This document shows positions 62,528 to 64,000 of a stretch of DNA of 64,000 nt, piece after piece. The notes under the pieces are model-generated. The model made no database searches and had not been told where the DNA came from. It saw only the letters and a list, made by a program, of their open reading frames with translations. Every line of letters begins with the position of its first letter. Position 1 is the first letter of the stretch. Source of the DNA: Arthrobacter sp. U41. GTDB lineage: Bacteria; Actinomycetota; Actinomycetes; Actinomycetales; Micrococcaceae. Made by a program: the position numbers and the translations under genes. Where the stretch lies: contig NZ_VEGI01000001.1 of assembly GCF_007679325.1 (NCBI RefSeq), positions 682,001 through 746,000 on the forward strand. The letters run 5' to 3'.

Positions 62528-63355
62528 ATGAGCGGCAGACACACCGGCGAACAGCATTCGCACACCGTCGAGGGCACCGACCCCCAGCTGTATGTCGGGG
62601 TGCATGAGCCGGACTCCGACGCCGGGCTGCGTCCGGTGCTGCTGCTGCACGGATTTTCCTCCTCCGCGAAGCTCAACTGGGAGGACACCGGCTGGATCAG
62701 CGCCCTGCTGGAGGCCGGCCGCCGCGTCATCACAGTGGATCTGCCCGGCCACGGCCGCAGCGGCGCCCCCGAGGATATGGATTCGTACACCCCCAGCCGG
62801 ATCCGCGCGGACCTGCTGCAAATCGCGTTCGACGCCGGAGCCCGGCCGCTGCGCGACGGTGACCCTTCCAGCGGGCTGGACCTGATCGGCTATTCGCTCG
62901 GTTCCCGGCTCGCGTGGGAGTTCGGCGCCACGCAGCATGAACTGGTGCACCGGCTGGTCCTGGGCGGGCCCAACGTCGCCGATCCGCTGGCAGACTTCGA
63001 CCTCGTTGCCGCCCAGCGCTACCTGGCCGACGGCACCCCGATCGCCGACGCGTCCACCGCCGGGCTGCTGAAGATGGCGCAGATGCTGCCCAGCAACAAC
63101 ATCTTCTCGCTGCTTTCCCTCGTGGAAGCCGTCAAGAGCGAGCCGTTCGATCCCGCCGAGGCCGTGCCGCACGTTCCGATGCTGCTCGTGGCCGGCGAGA
63201 AGGACGAGCGGGCCGCCTCCATGCCGGAACTCGCCGCGCTCGGCGCCAAGGCCGGGGCCATGGTGGAACAGCTCGTCCTGCCGGGCCGGAACCACACCAA
63301 CGCCATCACCAGCCGCGCGTTCAAGCAGGGGGCTGTCAGCTTCCTGGCCGTCTAA
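62528..63355 (+). CDS. Alpha/beta hydrolase of the 2-oxoacid dehydrogenase operon
   Basis: The 275-residue protein starts at ATG 62528, four bases after the lipoyl gene, with GATGAGGA upstream. It has the oxyanion block VLLLHGFSSSAKLNWEDTGW and VITVDLPGHGRSGAP. The nucleophile elbow GYSLGS has Ser123, with the acid in LLVAGEKDE and a His in LPGRNHTNAI, so the Ser-Asp-His triad looks intact. In AcoC-type acetoin dehydrogenase E2 chains a related hydrolase fold follows the lipoyl domain. Here it may act in trans as thioesterase or acyl carrier partner, which is an inference. Confidence 0.88.
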   Translation: MSGRHTGEQHSHTVEGTDPQLYVGVHEPDSDAGLRPVLLLHGFSSSAKLNWEDTGWISALLEAGRRVITVDLPGHGRSGAPEDMDSYTPSRIRADLLQIAFDAGARPLRDGDPSSGLDLIGYSLGSRLAWEFGATQHELVHRLVLGGPNVADPLADFDLVAAQRYLADGTPIADASTAGLLKMAQMLPSNNIFSLLSLVEAVKSEPFDPAEAVPHVPMLLVAGEKDERAASMPELAALGAKAGAMVEQLVLPGRNHTNAITSRAFKQGAVSFLAV

Positions 63356-63381
63356 TCCCAGTCCCCCGGACTCCCCCAACC

Positions 63382-63442
63382 AACGCGGGGTCACTTCCAG
63401 CCCATCCGCACCACTCCGGTGGACCGGAGCTGACCCCGCGTT
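63382..63442 (+). terminator. Palindromic terminator of the dehydrogenase operon
   Basis: AACGCGGGGTCA (63382-63393) pairs perfectly with 63431-63442. A nested CTCCGG/CCGGAG hairpin lies inside, and GTTTGTTTAA follows. It begins 27 bases after the hydrolase stop. Confidence 0.75.
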
Positions 63443-63535
63443 TGTTTAACCCGACCGAGTCTCGCGCGGCTCCCCCGACGGACGTAGGCTGGCCGCGACA
63501 GGTGCGTCAGGGTGCGTTACCGGAAGAGGGCTGTT

Positions 63536-64000
63536 ATGGGCATGCGCTTCAGTGACCGCGGGCAGGCCGGCAGGCTCCTTGCCGCCGCCCTCCCCCAGTT
63601 CCGCGGGCGCCCGGACACCGTTCTGCTGGGTCTCGCCCGCGGCGGCGTTCCGGTTGCCGCCGCGGCAGCCGCAGCGCTCCGGCTTCCCTGGGACGTGATT
63701 CCGGTCCGGAAGCTGGGGATTCCGGGACATGGGGAGACGGCCTTCGGTGCGCTGGCTGCCGTCGACAGCGGGGTGGTGCGTGTCCTGAACCGGCCTTTTG
63801 TGGACCAGCTTCTGGAGCTGGGGATCCAACAGTCCGCGCTGGATGCGGTGGAGCGCCTCGAGAGGTCGGAACTGAAGCGCCGCGCCGGAACGTATCCGGG
63901 CCCCCGGCTGGCCCTGCACGGCAGAACGGCCATCGTTGCCGACGACGGGATGGCCACCGGAGCGAGCATGCGGGCCGCCGTCGAGGCCGTGCGGGCGGCC
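63536..64000 (+). CDS. Phosphoribosyltransferase, partial (runs off the right edge)
   Basis: The frame starts at ATG 63536 with GGAAGAGGG upstream and is open to the window end (155 codons). It reads MGMRFSDRGQAGRLLAAALP, then LGLARGGVPVAAAAAAAL and VRKLGIPGHGETAFGALA. The PRPP-binding loop is VADDGMATGASMRAAVEAVR. This is the class I phosphoribosyltransferase fold of the ComF/YcgC-like group often annotated simply as phosphoribosyltransferase. The substrate base is unknown. Confidence 0.88.
   Translation, partial: MGMRFSDRGQAGRLLAAALPQFRGRPDTVLLGLARGGVPVAAAAAAALRLPWDVIPVRKLGIPGHGETAFGALAAVDSGVVRVLNRPFVDQLLELGIQQSALDAVERLERSELKRRAGTYPGPRLALHGRTAIVADDGMATGASMRAAVEAVRAA

Overview
The window is high-GC DNA from a Gram-positive actinobacterium, most likely a member of the Arthrobacter/Pseudarthrobacter group (Micrococcaceae). 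This rests on the strong third-position GC bias, frequent GTG/TTG starts, a membrane malate:quinone oxidoreductase, lipobox lipoproteins, a class F-like sortase, the ilvB-ilvN-ilvC-serA order and a sugar importer without its own ATPase. No lineage marker gene was available, so genus level is an inference. I see no insertion sequence, prophage, CRISPR array or rRNA. The window looks like ordinary chromosome.

Layout. 1-4.3 kb: a fumarylacetoacetate hydrolase-family enzyme, a coiled-coil surface protein overlapping its sortase gene, a metallo-beta-lactamase-fold hydrolase and a DUF1304 protein. 4.3-19.5 kb: branched-chain amino acid and serine synthesis on the minus strand (ilvE, leuB, serA, ilvC, ilvN, ilvB, ilvD), interrupted by metG and a MacB/FtsX-type ABC pair. 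ilvB is preceded by a clear attenuator (23-residue Val/Ile/Leu-rich leader peptide, then a terminator), and leuB, ilvB and ilvD share a TAGTGAGACA-type operator. 19.6-31 kb: regulators (LysR, MarR), a lipoprotein sugar dehydrogenase, tRNA-Lys and tRNA-Leu, PrxQ/Bcp, a GAP-family membrane protein, a fasciclin lipoprotein, a peptide-binding lipoprotein and several small unknown genes. 31-40.4 kb: mqo, an RND efflux pump, an M28 peptidase, and an MFS exporter divergent from a luciferase-like oxidoreductase/MarR pair.

40.5-47 kb: a polyol catabolic operon (binding protein, two permeases, polyol dehydrogenase, PfkB kinase) divergent from an AraC regulator. 47-51.5 kb: transglutaminase, lipoprotein, M20 dipeptidase, DUF1684 and GtrA genes. 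51.6-57.7 kb: an NAD synthesis operon (nrtR-like, nadA, nadB, nadC, cysteine desulfurase) in which every junction is a 4-nt overlap, with a palindromic operator in front. 57.9-63.4 kb: an Lrp regulator, an amino acid permease, then a 2-oxoacid dehydrogenase operon (E1 alpha, E1 beta, a stand-alone lipoyl protein, an alpha/beta hydrolase) with no acyltransferase E2 domain and no E3. A phosphoribosyltransferase runs off the right edge.

The most interesting system is that last operon. Its lipoyl-domain protein plus alpha/beta hydrolase look like a split version of the AcoC-type E2, in which a lipoyl domain is fused to a hydrolase fold instead of the usual acyltransferase. Other items worth following are the sortase/substrate pair with a non-canonical LPVAA sorting motif, the shared ilv/leu operators, and the long palindromes placed exactly between genes.
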